Part shown: in pieces, positions 51,904-64,000 of the stretch
How positions within the stretch are numbered: position 1 is the stretch's first letter
Layout of the letters: each line of letters opens with the position of its first letter
NCBI GenBank assembly: GCA_002286855.1
Contig: NRSV01000035.1
Span: 62,001 to 126,000 of the forward strand
DNA length: 64,000 nucleotides
Origin: Bipolaris cookei
Lineage: Eukaryota > Ascomycota > Dothideomycetes > Pleosporales > Pleosporaceae
Reading direction: 5' to 3'
Program-made: the position numbers and the translations under genes
Notes under the pieces: model-generated
What the model was told of the DNA's origin: nothing
The model's database searches: none
The model's input: only the letters and a program-made list of their open reading frames with translations

Positions 51904-54900
51904 ATGGGACGACGCACTACGCTTTGCAATTGCCGGGTGTTTCTCAAACGCATGGACGATCAAGGTGATCAAGGCGATCGCCGGGGTCGAGGTTTAATAC
52001 AAGCATAGCCATTTTGTCTGTTTGATGACCAATCATTCAAAGGGTTGTTTTTGTAGTAATTCAATTGATTATCAGTTGTTGATTGTGGTTGTGCCTTGCG
52101 TAGTTGAATCATAATGTTGCTTCTCCACATGTGCCCGACCGTGTAAGCTTGGGTGAAATCGGGTCGTCGCGTGGACGAGGATCCACACTGGGGCTACTAG
52201 AGCAGCTAATAAGATGGTTGTGATCCGTGTGTCAATGCAGGTCAGACCAGCATCATCTCGGGCATGGACACACACACACATGTTTTCAGAAGCCCCCATC
52301 CAGACCGTGAACTAATGCCCATTTACCTCAAGAGAAAAAAAGGCTCGACTGCTCGAATATCGTCAATAAGGAGACGAGAAAAGATGTTTCTTTGTGTTTT
52401 TGGTTTTGGCACGATGAAATTGCCTGTGGTCATCTGATGTCAGAATCATACTGGGTGGTGGAGACGGCCTTGTCCGCGTCTTTTGAGTGGCGGCCACACC
52501 CCGGCAGAAAGCAAGTTATTGGGCAGACCTGGTCGTGTGCATAAAACGTCAAAACTCTTGCCGCAGGCCCAGTCTTGGAACAGAGTGGTTGTTCTCGTAT
52601 ACCATATTTGTTCATGCAGAGCGCGGATTGTGGGCTGAGTGTGACGAAATCAGGGCCTGGACAGTACAACGGAAAAGGAGAAGCGCGCGCGCCACAGATG
52701 AGTACATGTCTGAAAGTCGCTCGTCAAATAGAAACGAGGCTCCGTCAGCCTTCTGGTCGACAGAGTCTGCTGATGGGATGAGACCAGCAAAGCGCCTATT
52801 AGAGATTGCATATCTCCGATATATTAGTCTGGCTAGTAGACGTCTACTTGCACTCGCAGCGATCGTTTTGCCACTTTGCTTTGGAATTGACGATTCTCAC
52901 CTCGAGGCTGGTCTGCACCCATTGGGCACCCTGCCGCAAAACTCTTTGGCGTCACCGAGACCACCGGAGTGCTTTCCGTTCTCTCATGTTGCTGCTGCCT
53001 GCTTGTTCTGCTCATAAAGAAAATCTATCAAGTCAATCTATTCCTATTTCAGAAGTTGAGACTCATGATTCTTTGCTATCATCCTGTTCTCCCCCTGAGG
53101 GCCTGATGGTAATGTCCGCAGTCCGGGGCATATTTGCCACTCCTCGTCCACACTGTTCTTGACCCTGGGACGACGCACCCAAAGATAGCACAATACATAT
53201 TGTTCTGTAAGAGAACGTGTTGTCCTTTACGATGTTTGATTGCACTTTGAATTTTCCCATCTCTTTAGACGAGCCTCCCCAGGCCACAAAACTGGCTTCT
53301 AGTTTATCATGTATGGGTGTCGCAGTGGACTCATGACCATGAAGTTTCCGAATACGGGCGTTACGATTCCATCTGCTTCCATTTCAGCCAAGACGCTGTC
53401 CATACGTCCACACATCTTTTGTATCGTTAATATCACTATAAACAACTCTCAAGTCGGTATCGCCCAGATAGGAGAAGTAATTACATGTTATCATGTTGAT
53501 CCTGTGGTTAGAGCTGTCAGCAATTGGAGGCGCTTGGTGATGGGATCGCCCTTGTAATGCCGACTGCGTGTTCCGCAAGCAACCGAGGCACTTGAATCCG
53601 AAGCTCTGCTGAATTTTGGCAACGGTGATGTGGACTGGTGTCGGAAACGCGCAAATATGCGTTTGACCACCGGTCAACCGTTAATAGTGGCATAATGAGT
53701 TTATGCCGACATGGTCTGCCTTGTTGGATGTTTGAGAAGAAAATGGGCACAGGCTCACGGCTAGACTGCACCCTGGCCGCAGTCAGTGTCGTGAGTGGGT
53801 GGGCGGCAGTAGTCACAAAGCGGGTTTCGGTAACGATCTGGATTTTTCTGGGCCAGGCGGGCGAATGGGGAGTGGGCAGTGTGACGCTGATGAGGATTCG
53901 CTGGCGTGCGGCTGGTGTTTCGAAGGGGGCGGCCAGGGCCCTGCCTACTCTAGTGATGCCGCTGGGTAATCCCGCGAACCGAACGGCTGCATCACCGCTT
54001 CGCAGACAGACGTGCGACACAACCACGAGTGCTCTAAGTATGCGCTCTCAACACAACGCAGGTTGGAGATGAACATGATCGGGCCGTCTGAGACCGGGCT
54101 GATGTGGCCCGAAGCAGTGGTTGTGTGTAAGAGAGTCATACGCGAGCAAGCTTAGCAGGCCAGCCAGGGCCGCGGAAGACAAAGCAATCAACAAGAGCGG
54201 CGCGCCATGAGTTCGGCCGTCGCGTGAGCAGCAGGCGCTCGACAACCACTTGGCCAGCAAGTGTAACGCTGGATGTGTGTCGTGGAAGATGCGGCATGGC
54301 CATCCACGACTCTGTCGAACGAGCTGCGAGATGTCGTTGGACCCCTGTCGAGCGCTAAATCTATTTAGTACGTAGACCACCATACATCGCCTCCTTCAAC
54401 CTTCCTCAGCGTCCCCACGCCGCGCACACGGCGCTCATTGTGAGATCCAGCACAGTATCAGACGGTGGGACGCATGTGTCCGACGGGGCGGGCAGGCTGT
54501 GGTATCCGGATGGACTGCTACCAGGCAGTGTGCCTGGACTGGCACCTTTGTGCAGACCGGCCATGTGTGCAGCACCACGACTGAGACATCTGGGAGAAAC
54601 TGCCAAATAGCAGAGATAATCGCCGTATGAGCGGGGCGTTGGTTATGAGTATTAGACAGGGGTAGTGGAGATCGTGGGTTGACGAAGCGTGTGAACATGA
54701 ACGACGCAAAATAAACCATCAAAAAACCACGCCGTCCCCAGAGACCCATCAGCGGCGGCCCCCAGTAGACGAAGCGAAGCGGGCATCACTGCGGCATGGG
54801 AGGGTGTTGGCGCTGCGGCGAGGGTGCTGTTGTGAGCAAGCACCGATGAGAAAGAGAGATATGCGTAAGAAAGAACTAGGTCCCACGGACATAGCCTTGG

Positions 54901-55288
54901 GTCTTGCTTGGCACCGTTAGACCCATACTACAGCGAGTCTATCCCGCCCTCGCCATCTCTCAATTCCTTCAACCACTGCTCCCTTCTTCACTGCCTTCTC
55001 CCCACCGCCTCGCCTTCTCCCGCCAGATCGTGAAACAATACCTGGTTTCGCCATCGGCCCCATCAGAACAAAAGTCGACAATCTCCAAATTGCCTGCTTT
55101 GAGCCCACTGCCCACCAAGTTCGTGTGTATGCGCTCATGGGCATTCTCATGCTGCGTTGATATCCCTACTTGACGGGCTTTTCTTCACCAACAACCCCGG
55201 CGACAGCCCGCGCCTGCTTTGAGAGGGTTTCACGCCGGCGTTTGGCCCATTGTTTGTATCACGTCTATTACCCCGTGCAAGATTCGTC
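51904..55288. other. Long gene-free stretch
   Basis: About 3.4 kb without a convincing coding sequence on either strand. The last 300 bp are C/T-rich and look like the promoter and leader of the SNT2-like gene. No repeat family was recognised. Confidence 0.5.
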
Positions 55289-58200
55289 ATGGCCGGCGCA
55301 AAGACGGACGGAGGTGAGGCTCCGTCCTCGACGACTGGAGGTCTGTCTAATGTCCCATCACCGCGCAACGAAGAGGACGCGCCAAACAACCCGCAGCCTC
55401 CACCCGGCGCTGCGTCAGAAGTAGCGCCTTCAAAATCCACCAGCAGGGCTTCTTCCACCCGGAACTCGACACCCGCTGCTTCTCTCGAGGTGCGCCAACC
55501 CGCACCAGACGCCGACGACGCGTCTTCTGCCATGGACGACGTGCAGCCTTCCCTGGAAGCGGCCAATGGTGCCTCTAGCAAAACGAAACCATTGTCCAAG
55601 GAGCCCGAGCAGAATGGTGAGGCAGCATCATCATCCTATGGCACGCGCTCGCGAGGCCGCCCAGGCCGGTCGCGACCTAATTATGCAGAGGACGCCGAAG
55701 TGGACTTTGAAGTGCGAACTGCATCTGCGAATGGCAACGTGTCTGATCCACCGTCGCGTAGTTCCGTGGCTCCCGACAGCGGTCATGCTTCGAGTGTGAG
55801 TGGAAAGAAAGGTTCCGGCCCTGCACAAGGCAATGGGTCGTGGGGTAATTCCGGCTCCAACACCAAGGACAGCGCGGCGAATCCCACTGCTCCCAGCACA
55901 TCAGCCACGGTTGCATCGACTCAGTCTAGCACTTCGCAGCCTCAGCCCCCAACAAAACGGCGCAAAAACGCTGCTGCCAGTGCCGCAAATGGTAGTCACG
56001 CAAGTGCCACAGCGCCAAGCCAAGCAGGGGCGAAGCGCGGCAGTCAGGCCGGCACCATGGTAGCCGCCAGCAGCGCGCGAGAGTCCAACATGATGACTTT
56101 TGAGAACACGGCCGCCATTCTCAAAAACGGCCGCCTTGAGGCTGACGATGGCCAGACCGTGTCAGTCAATGGTAAGTTGTGTTTTGCCTGAGCTGCAGCT
56201 GACGGTCGCTCCGTTACGCCAGCCACGTCCTGCGGGTTGAGTAATGCATTCTAATTGGACATCCAGATCAAGTGTACCTTGTGTGCGAGCCGCCCGGCGA
56301 GCCCTACTACCTCTGCCGGGTCATGGAATTCATCCACGTCGACAACGACCCCAAGAAACGGGTCGAGTCTTTGCGCGTCAATTGGTTCTATCGCCCACGA
56401 GACGTGCAGCGCTACAACAATGACACTCGTCTCGTCTATGCAACGATGCACTCGGACCTTTGCCCCCTTGCATCCCTCCGGGGAAAATGCCAGATCCTGC
56501 ATCGCAGCGAGATTGGCGACCTGGATGAGTACCGCAAGACTAAGGACAGTTTCTGGTTCAATCAAGTCTTTGATCGCTTTATTCATCGCTGGTACGACGT
56601 CATCCCGGTGTCCTCAGTCATCAACGTCCCGGACAAGGTCAAGAAGGCGCTCGACGAACGATGGAAGTACATTTGTCTCGAGACCAGTCGTGTCAAAGAA
56701 TTGACCAGCGCCGTTAAGAGCTGCAAGCGTTGTATCGGATATTGCGCAGCGTATGTCTTTCATCCAACCGTCCACGTGATAACGCTAACTTGATTAGGAA
56801 TGACTCGGTTGAATGTGCAGTATGCCACAACACATATCACATGAACTGTGTTCGCCCACCGCTGTTGAAGAAGCCATCCCGTGGTTTCGCTTGGGCTTGC
56901 GGGCCATGCAGCAGGGCTCAAGAGAAGAAATTGGAGGCACGTTTGGGCACCGCCAATGAAGATGCTGAAGAAGAAGAGGTAATAGACGAGGAAGAGGAGG
57001 AGGCCGGCGTCGACACCAATGCACCAACCCCAGATCCTGATTCGCAAATCGACACTCATCCTGCCACGCAGGCAGAGATTGCTCTAGCCAAAATGTGGCC
57101 TATGCGGTACCTTGGCATTCACTGTCGGGTAGAGGACGCACTGCAGTACGATGATCGAGCAATCTATCCCCGTGCCAGTTCACGGCTAGGTCCCCGGCAC
57201 CAAGCCAACGTCAATGTCTGGCATGGGCATCCTGTCGAATTCGTTAAGCCTGCAGAGATCAAGAAGCGATATGTCAAGGCAGCAGGCAACAAGAAAGAAG
57301 GCAAGCTATCCAAAGAAACCGTCGCTGCAATCGAAGCCGACAAGGCGGAGAAGGCTAAGCGCCCCAAATGGGTCATGGACGAACCTCCCGGCTATGTTCG
57401 CCGTGGTGAAGACCTGCCGAACAAGGACCCCAAATGTACTGCGGAGCTGATTTTCAAGATGCCTCCTTTGGGAGTACATTCGACACGAGGAGAAGACAAT
57501 GCCCCAACAGTCACCGAAGATCAAGTCAAGGCTTACATGGACCGAGCAAAAGCCTTGGCCAAGTCGCATGTTGGGGTAGAGCCCTACAACACAAATTTCT
57601 TGGATAAATGCTTGGCTCTCTTCACTAAGCATCAATTCGACGCCGATGTTGCTTTGAAGCATGTCAAGAAGATTGACAAGCGGAAAGATTTGAGGGAGCC
57701 CGAGCTAACCAAGGAAGAAGAAAAGAAGTGGAACGAAGGTGTCGCAAAGTACGGTTCAGAGATCAGGCTCGTCCGCCAGCACACCAGCAAGACCATGTTC
57801 TACGGAGATGCCGTACGCTACTACTACATGTGGAAAAAGACACCCAAAGGAAAAGAAATTTGGGGCTCATACAGCAGTCGGAAAGGTCGGACCAAGAAGG
57901 TTGAGCCTGACGCACAAGCTCGCCTCGTTGATGATGTTGCGGACGACCAAGATGATTCAGCATTTGACAGTGCCAAGGCCATTCAACGCAAACGGGTTTT
58001 CCAATGCAAGTTCTGCGCAGTTCGACATTCTCGACAATGGAGACGGGCTCCAGGTGTGACTCCTGGCCAAATGGTACCGCCTGATGGCCGTTCCAAGGAC
58101 AAGAACGGGTTCCTGATTGCGCTTTGTCTACGTTGTGCAAACTTGTGGCGCAAGTACGCAGTGACATGGGAAAACGTTGATGAAATTGCCAAGAAGGTTG

Positions 58201-60580
58201 CGCAAGGCGGAGGAAAGGCTTGGAAGAGACGTATCGACGAGGAGCTCCTGCGCGAGGTCCACGCTGCACAGTCAGATCCAAGCTCGAAGAATGCTACTCC
58301 CGAGTATATCGAGCTCCCAGCCGCCACAGCCCAGCCAATTGCAGAGCCACCGAAGAAGAAACAGAAAACTGTGGCCGCTGTGAATGGAGACAGTGGAACA
58401 TCGACCCCTGTCAACGAACCTGTCCCGAAGAAGGAGAAGAAGGAGAAGCCTGCTCCAGTCGTCAAAGCGCCTACTCCTCCTCCAGTCCCTTCACCCCCAA
58501 AATATCGAGCTTTGCCCTGCGCTGTATGCCGATCAGCAGAAGGCACACGCCTGGAATGTGCGGCTTGCAAGATGACGGTCCACAAAGCCTGTTATGGTGT
58601 TGAAGAAACACGACAAGCCAATAAGTGGTACTGTGATCCATGCAAGAATGACAAGAAGGAAAGCGTCTCATATGTAAGTCAAATCGCTACATTGAAGGAA
58701 TTTATACTAATATACCTCAGACCTACGAATGCGTTCTATGTCCTCAGAAAGACACTGAACAGGAATTCTACGAGCAACCGAAGGTTACGCACAAGAAAAA
58801 GACTGACCGCGATCGGGAGAAGGAGCGGCTGGAAAAGGAGCTTGTCGACAAGGCCAAAGAGGAATATCGCCTTCGGCAGCAGGAGAAAGGCCGACCGCTT
58901 GTTCCTCGTGAGCCGCTCAAACGAACTGCTGATAACAACTGGGTACACGTGTACTGTGCCCTCTGGCATGCTGAGATCAAATTCAGCAACGCAGCCCGCC
59001 TTGATATGGTCGAGGGCATCGGAGCGCCAACGCTTCGATACGACGCAGTCTGCAAGCTGTGTAAAACGACCAAGGGCGCATGCACGTCGTGTCTACAATG
59101 TCACGCGACATTCCATGTTGGCTGTGCTCACAACCATGGCTACATACTCGGTTTCGACATGACCCCTGTCAAGGTGTCCCGCAGAGACGCAATACCCACA
59201 GTGACTATGAATGGAGAGACCGGAACCTTGATTGCGGCAATCTGGTGCAAAGAGCATACTCCCAAGACGATTGTTCATCCCATGAATGAGGAAGTGGAAG
59301 GAACAGAGCTGATTGCGCTCCAGCTCTTTGCTCGCAAATTCAAGCAGGCTGATCTCACCCTAACGGGTACAGCACGCAAGGCCAATCTCGTTGATCAGTC
59401 GACGCGCATCGCCCCGCAGGCTGTGCAGGCACCAGCTAACCGTAGGGCATCCGCGGTCACTGCCCCTACTCCCACTTCTGCACGAGGACGACAATCGAAT
59501 GCAGGCATATCTGTCAAGGAAGAGCCAAGTGAGCCATCAGTGTATAAATCTGAGCGCAAGTGCGTACGCTGCAAGATTGAAGCTAGTCCGCGATGGTGGA
59601 AGGTGGATGGGGAAGTGACACCAGGACAAGTTTCTCGGGTTGTGGACGGCCCGCTAGACATGAAGAGTGCCATTGATCTGAGCGGCCATATGGAGAGGAA
59701 GCCCCTCGTCGAGGAGGGCAAAATCGTCAATGGTAAAGGCAGCGAGGACCATGCCATGTCGGACGCCCCAGCTGTTGCTTCGCCTACAAGCAAGAGCCTG
59801 CGCTTGGACAACAGAGGAGCAGTTGCTTCGTCTGGTGCCTATCTATGTCAAAAATGCCATTGGAAGAGGAAGAATGGGACGGATGAAGAAGAAGAGGAAC
59901 GAGCGAGGTCCGTCTCGATATTCAAAGAGCCGCCGCAGCAGTACCCCCTACCTGCAGCGCAGATTCCACAATACGCGCCGCCACCACCTGCGTTGGCTGG
60001 TACATGGACACTGCCCGGTGGCCCGCCAAACCAACCGCCTCCACTGCCGTCATGGCACAGTGGTGTACCGCCTGGACCTGCCCATCACCTACCCAATGGC
60101 ACCGGATACGTACCCCCGCCGTTACCAGCTCCATCAGTAGGCCACACTGCTCCTTACCACGCTCCATATCCGCCTCAGCCGAATGGATACGCGGCATTTT
60201 CGGGTGCGCCGATACACTCAGCGATTGTAGCAGCAGGGCTTCGGCCACCGTACTCGGGACCGCCTATTAGCGGACCACCGCAGCTGCACCACAGCAACGG
60301 CTCCATGCTGGTGAATGGTGCTATGCCATCATCTAGGACGATACCATACTCACCTACGCATCATCACGCACATCCTACCTCACGCGAAAACGCATTCATT
60401 GCACCTCCGCCTCCTGTGGTAGCCCAATACCCGGGGATCCATGGTAGTCCTGCACCTGGCAGGCCAGCTACCCCTATGGACGCGGTGATGCGGGATGCTC
60501 CGGTGGTGACATCGGCGCCAACTGAACGGGCAAGCACGGGGGCAAGTGCCAGCCCGTCACTTCGCAACTTGCTGCATTAG
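55289..60580 (+). CDS. SNT2-like chromatin protein (BAH, PHD, SANT, zinc-finger modules)
   Basis: Exons 55289-56171, 56267-56750, 56798-58673 and 58721-60580 join to 1700 residues. The N-terminal 290 residues are Ser/Ala/Pro-rich, with an AT-hook-like RGRPGR. A BAH domain follows (about 295-430, VYLVCEPPGEPYYLCRVMEF), then a PHD finger (SCKRCIGYCAA split by an intron, CHNTYHMNCVRPP). A SANT block is near residue 760 (EEEKKWNEGVAKYGS) and a GATA-like C-x2-C pair set near 860 (CKFCAVRHSRQW ... CLRCANLWRKY). A second PHD is near 1030 (CAVCRSAEG) and an extended PHD in the fourth exon (CALWHAEIKF). The last 350 residues are Pro-rich and disordered. Domain order matches yeast Snt2, part of a histone-deacetylase/demethylase-type complex with Ecm5 and Rpd3. 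It would act on histone H3 in the nucleus. Confidence 0.9.
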
Positions 60581-62073
60581 ACTTTGCTTACTCTACTTTG
60601 ATGTAATTGTACACAACTGGGTTTGATTTTTTTTCTCTTTGACTTTTTTTGTCTATGTTTGAAGCATGGAGTGGGAGTCGATGCCTTTTGGCATTTTTAG
60701 CATGGAGTGTAGGGATACATGTGCTCAGCGATGCAGTACTTGGTATTGCGAAACCAGAAAGGAGATTTGGAGTGTGGCAAGGCAAGGTAAAGGGTTTAAC
60801 GGTTGCATGTAGTAGGGGCATTGTTGGGTCTGTGACTTTTTTCTTCCGGCGTTTGGTGGCATTATACCACAACGTCTTGGTCAATGTTTGTCATTCTTTG
60901 TTTTGCGTGAGGCTCCCGGCGGGGCGGATGGTAGCAGGTAGCAGGTAGCAGGTGGCGGGCAGGCGGGCAGCGCAGCGTCTATGATTCATTGTTGGCGAGC
61001 TAAGAAGGGCGGACATGGCTGGTTGAGCGTGGCTAACGCGCGCACTGAAGAAAACATGTTTCAATATCGACTATTCGCCCTCAACAAGTGTCGCGGCACG
61101 GTTTGGACGCTTACTTTTTCCGAGATAAATGGCGCCACAGCCACAGTGGGATAATCCTTTACGAGGCTGATGTGAGGAGAGTAAGTGTAAGAGCAAAGGG
61201 TTCGGCGCCGGCAGGCAAGCTGACGTATGCCACACGCAGTCATGTGGGCGACGACGACAATAAGCTTTCTGGGGCTGGAGCACGCCAGCCCTGCAAGGGG
61301 AACACGGTTCATCGACCGGGCCCACGCGTCCCTTGCATGTGCTAGCCATGTCTCCCTCCACCTCATCATCCCGACCTCCTCTCTTCCCAACCTCGACTTC
61401 TCACCAGCCACACCACTATTGATCCCCGCTTTCTTTTTTTTCCTTGTGTCCCTCCTCTTGCTCCCCAATCGCACACGTACATTGTCAGCTTTCCCTTTAA
61501 CCTCGTCCTCGTCGCTTAATCTGCTGAATCCTGTCACTCCCCCATACTAGTCGTCCGGCAACAAGCGTCCCCTCCTCCAAAGTCGACGTTGGCTGCCTGC
61601 CTGCTGCAAACTTGAAACCACCACACACCCACGCCACACACGGGTGAAACACCGCCCGTTGCCAAACCCTCTCCCAGACGCGACACACACATTGCCCGCG
61701 GCATCTTGGGTGACCGAAGGCGAGCCAACCACGAGTTTGAGTGGCGCAGCTTGCTCCCGCCTGCTACCCGCTGAGAGGGGTTGCATATCATCCTTCTGGC
61801 CCTGCGCGGCAACCCGCTTTCGCGCCCTCTTATTATTAGACGACTCGCTATTTCTGATCCCCCCACGTTCCTACATACATTGTTATTATTATTATTTTTT
61901 CCTTGGAGATTCCCTTCTCCTCCACCCTAGTCCTCTCCGCTTTCGATATCTGATTTCGGGGTTGTTCATCGTTTTGTGTTATCTGCATTTGTTTTGATCA
62001 ATATACCCGGGAGAAGTGTCCGCTTTCACAAGTGGGAATTTGCATATACACACATATATACACATACACAGCC
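60581..62073. other. Intergenic region and leader of the RCR gene
   Basis: No gene was found. The last 600 bp are strongly C/T-rich, ending in a CACATATATACACATACACA tract just before the ATG at 62074. Confidence 0.5.
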
Positions 62074-62831
62074 ATGGTTCTGTTAAAGAGGTATTACTGC
62101 GCCGAGACGGTGGACGGCGACACGGAATGTTTTGTTGAAGACGGGTTCTGGTACACAGAGGTACGTGTTGTATTCCATTTGTCAGCAATGACTGCGAAAG
62201 GAGAAAACTAACTTTGAGATTAACAGAAAGGCATCATCATCAAATGGATCATCTTCGCCCTTTTCTTCATCATATTTTTTGGCTGGTTCGTCGGCGGCCG
62301 CATCCACGCAAAGAGACGGTTACGAAAGGGCCTACCGCTGCTGTCATATCACCGCGTACGTCGCTCCCCGATTCCACACATCACACAAAGTACAGTATAC
62401 TAACACCCATCTAGTTCCTAATCTCCTACTCGGAACGCCAACGCCATGGCCAAGTGCCCCAAAACCACTTCACCTTTTACCAAACACAAAACCCCTACAA
62501 CGCTCCCAATAACGCCGCAAACGCCCAGTACACGCAGCGTCAAGACGGCGCGTGGTCGGAACCCCCGCCACTGTATCAAAACAACGATGCGCCCCCCCAG
62601 TATTTCGCACCACAGGGTCCTGCAAAGGCGGCTCCGAACCAGTATGGTATGGAAATGGGACAGTATGGCGGTCCACCGATGCCACCGGCTCAGACGGGAC
62701 CCCAGCAGAGCGGGGTGGTAGGCAATGCTCCTGCATCGGACGTTGAGCAAGGGCAAGCATCATCCCAGCAATTGCCACCGCGACCAGCTCAAGCAAAGAT
62801 CATGGGCGTCTTGGGCCGGTTTAGGCGGTAG
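62074..62831 (+). CDS. RCR-family single-pass membrane protein
   Basis: Exons 62074-62160, 62227-62355 and 62415-62831 give 210 residues. A short N-terminal segment has two Cys (YYCAETVDGDTEC). One transmembrane helix follows (IIIKWIIFALFFIIFFGWFV), then a basic stop-transfer (GGRIHAKRRLRKG). The cytosolic tail is Pro/Gln/Tyr-rich, with YSERQRHGQVPQNHFTFY and PPPLYQ/PPQY motifs, the latter matching PY-type sites that recruit Rsp5/NEDD4 ubiquitin ligases. This fits the RCR family (yeast Rcr1/Rcr2), which influences chitin content and sorting of membrane proteins. The family assignment rests on layout and motifs. Confidence 0.82.
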
Positions 62832-63216
62832 GACTGTCCTGGTGAAGAGAAAAAAATGAAAGTTTTATCCATGTATAAGAAAATGTTATTGAAGAATCAA
62901 AGAGTGTGTGTGACTGGATCATGCCCTGTGTATTCGTTTTTTCTTAGGGGGGGTTGGGGTTGAGGGAGAACGTCTTGTACAAAAAGACGACAATTGTAAT
63001 CAAAGGGGAGAGACATGGGAGATGGAGATCATCAGCATTTTTTATGTTAATTCACATGAGCAAAGCGAGCGTTGTTTACTGTTTTTTTATTTGAAGAGAG
63101 AAATTTGGGGTCGTGACATTCGTGAGTGAGACATGTATGCATGACTAAAGTGTAAGTATGCAATACTGTATAAAGTAGTGGTATGAAAAAACAAAACAAA
63201 AAACAAAATCAATCAA
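62832..63216. other. Intergenic region between convergent genes
   Basis: AT-rich 3' flanks with several T-rich tracts. No feature was recognised. Confidence 0.55.
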
Positions 63217-64000
63217 TCAGTCAATGTCCATGGCATCTCCGCTTACTTCCTCAGCCGGGGGTATATTATTACTCCTATCCATCATCGTCATCATACTCGT
63301 CGTTGCTCCTGTCGACGCAGCACCTCTTGCAAAAACATTCGGAGGCTCCGTAACAGGATTAACCTGTCTATCCCGGATACGCTGGCGAGTCTCGACAATC
63401 GCTTTGCGCACATTGTCCTGTGCCTCGGGGACCGTCAGGCTGGTAGGGACATTGTACAGCACCATCTGGTTGTCGCGGGTGGGTGTTGGTTCCGGGCCGC
63501 GTAGGACGTGAGCGGGGATCTTGGAAAGGTGCTTTTCAATGTCAGAGAGGAAAATGGGGGTTTCCTCGTCCGACTCGATGTCGCTAAGCTCAGCGCTGAG
63601 GTCGGAGATGTAGACGCGGTGGGGGGTGTCTTCGACGTCCATGGCGTCTTGGGGGCGTGACTTGGGGTCGCGTCTGGGTCTGGTTGAGGCGAAGGCGAGG
63701 GCTTCTGCGACGGGGACTGAATGCTGTTGGTGCTGGGTAGGCGACGATTGGGCATGTGTGCTGTTTGCGCTTTGGGAGGAGCCTGGGACTGGAATGTAGA
63801 GGCGCGTGCCATTGTGGTCGACTGCGAGATAGTGCTGTTAGTACCATGTACTACGCCTACGCGACATAAGAAGAAAGGGTGAAGACGACATACCGAGATT
63901 CAACAGATCAAAGCGCTTGCTCAGCCTCTGCTCGTTCTCCAGCGAGCCGTCGGCAGGCCTCTTCTTGCCGTGGGGCGCATTTTGCTGTTGCGCATAGGAA
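63217..64000 (-). CDS. Conserved fungal protein of unknown function, 3' part (5' end outside window)
   Basis: Two exons visible: 64000-63894 and 63821-63217, joined over a 72 bp GT-AG intron. The first ends SLENEQRLSKRFDLLNL and the second begins VDHNGTRLYIPVPG. Later blocks read VEDTPHRVYISDLSAELSDI, ETPIFLSDIEKHLSKIP and QMVLYNVPTSLTVPEAQDNV, then RKAIVETRQRIRDRQ. A pattern like this is shared by many Pezizomycotina hypothetical proteins, and I know of no experimental function. The acceptor giving a frame-correct join is CGCAG, not the nearer TAACAG. Soluble, with no signal peptide in the visible part. Confidence 0.72.

Noticed and set aside
55147..55599. 150-codon minus-strand frame over the SNT2-like gene start
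   Set aside because: Antisense shadow of a Ser/Ala-rich coding region; no domain of its own.
1..64000. tRNA, rRNA or snRNA genes
   Set aside because: No tRNA T-loop (GGTTCGAATCC-like) with paired arms, no rRNA and no spliceosomal RNA signatures were seen on reading both strands.

Overview
The window is a piece of a filamentous ascomycete nuclear genome (Pezizomycotina, most likely Dothideomycetes/Pleosporales). Supporting signs: short GT-AG introns (about 47-70 bp) splitting most genes, Zn2Cys6 regulators with a fungal trans domain, a seven-helix 'rhodopsin-domain' membrane protein, fungal LYS1, MPH1, ERO1 and an SNT2-like chromatin protein, and Fot1/pogo and Tc1 DNA transposons. No tRNA, rRNA, CRISPR or bacterial-type operon was seen. 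Exon joins were placed by eye from splice signals, reading frame and family knowledge. No database search was run.

Layout. 1-17.1 kb is mostly ordinary genic DNA: the 3' end of an AAA ATPase gene, a Zn2Cys6 regulator, a 7-TM protein, a 3.3 kb gene-free stretch, a GH7 endoglucanase gene carrying an in-frame stop, a small Ser/Thr-rich ORF, and a divergent pair of saccharopine dehydrogenase (LYS1) and a SulP transporter. 17.2-27.3 kb is a transposon island: three different Fot1/pogo-type elements sharing a C-terminal zinc knuckle (one with clear TIRs, one with a nearly intact transposase), a 447 bp inverted-repeat MITE, and a decayed GMC oxidoreductase gene. On its right edge lie a small secreted cysteine-rich candidate, a divergent SDR and, convergent with it, a second Zn2Cys6 regulator. 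This could be the remnant of a small metabolic cluster.

31.6-40.2 kb holds a matrixin-type metalloprotease with a cysteine switch and a tectonin-like propeller, F-actin capping protein beta, a Lys-rich nuclear-type protein, a decayed 1.6 kb Tc1 element with TIRs, and a small conserved Ser/Asn/Tyr-rich protein whose first intron appears to be GC-AG. 40.1-43.6 kb has no gene but carries a reiterated short motif that no known feature explains.

43.6-64 kb is housekeeping: ERO1 (ER disulfide formation), a Cdc25/arsenate-reductase-like rhodanese, the MPH1/FANCM helicase, a GPI-anchored cysteine-rich surface protein, a long gene-free stretch, a 1700-residue SNT2-like BAH/PHD/SANT protein, an RCR-family membrane protein, and the 3' part of a conserved gene of unknown function.

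The genes do not form an operon-like unit. Functional links are local: the shared LYS1/SulP promoter region, the SDR/Zn2Cys6/GMC neighbourhood, and genome or chromatin maintenance (MPH1, SNT2).
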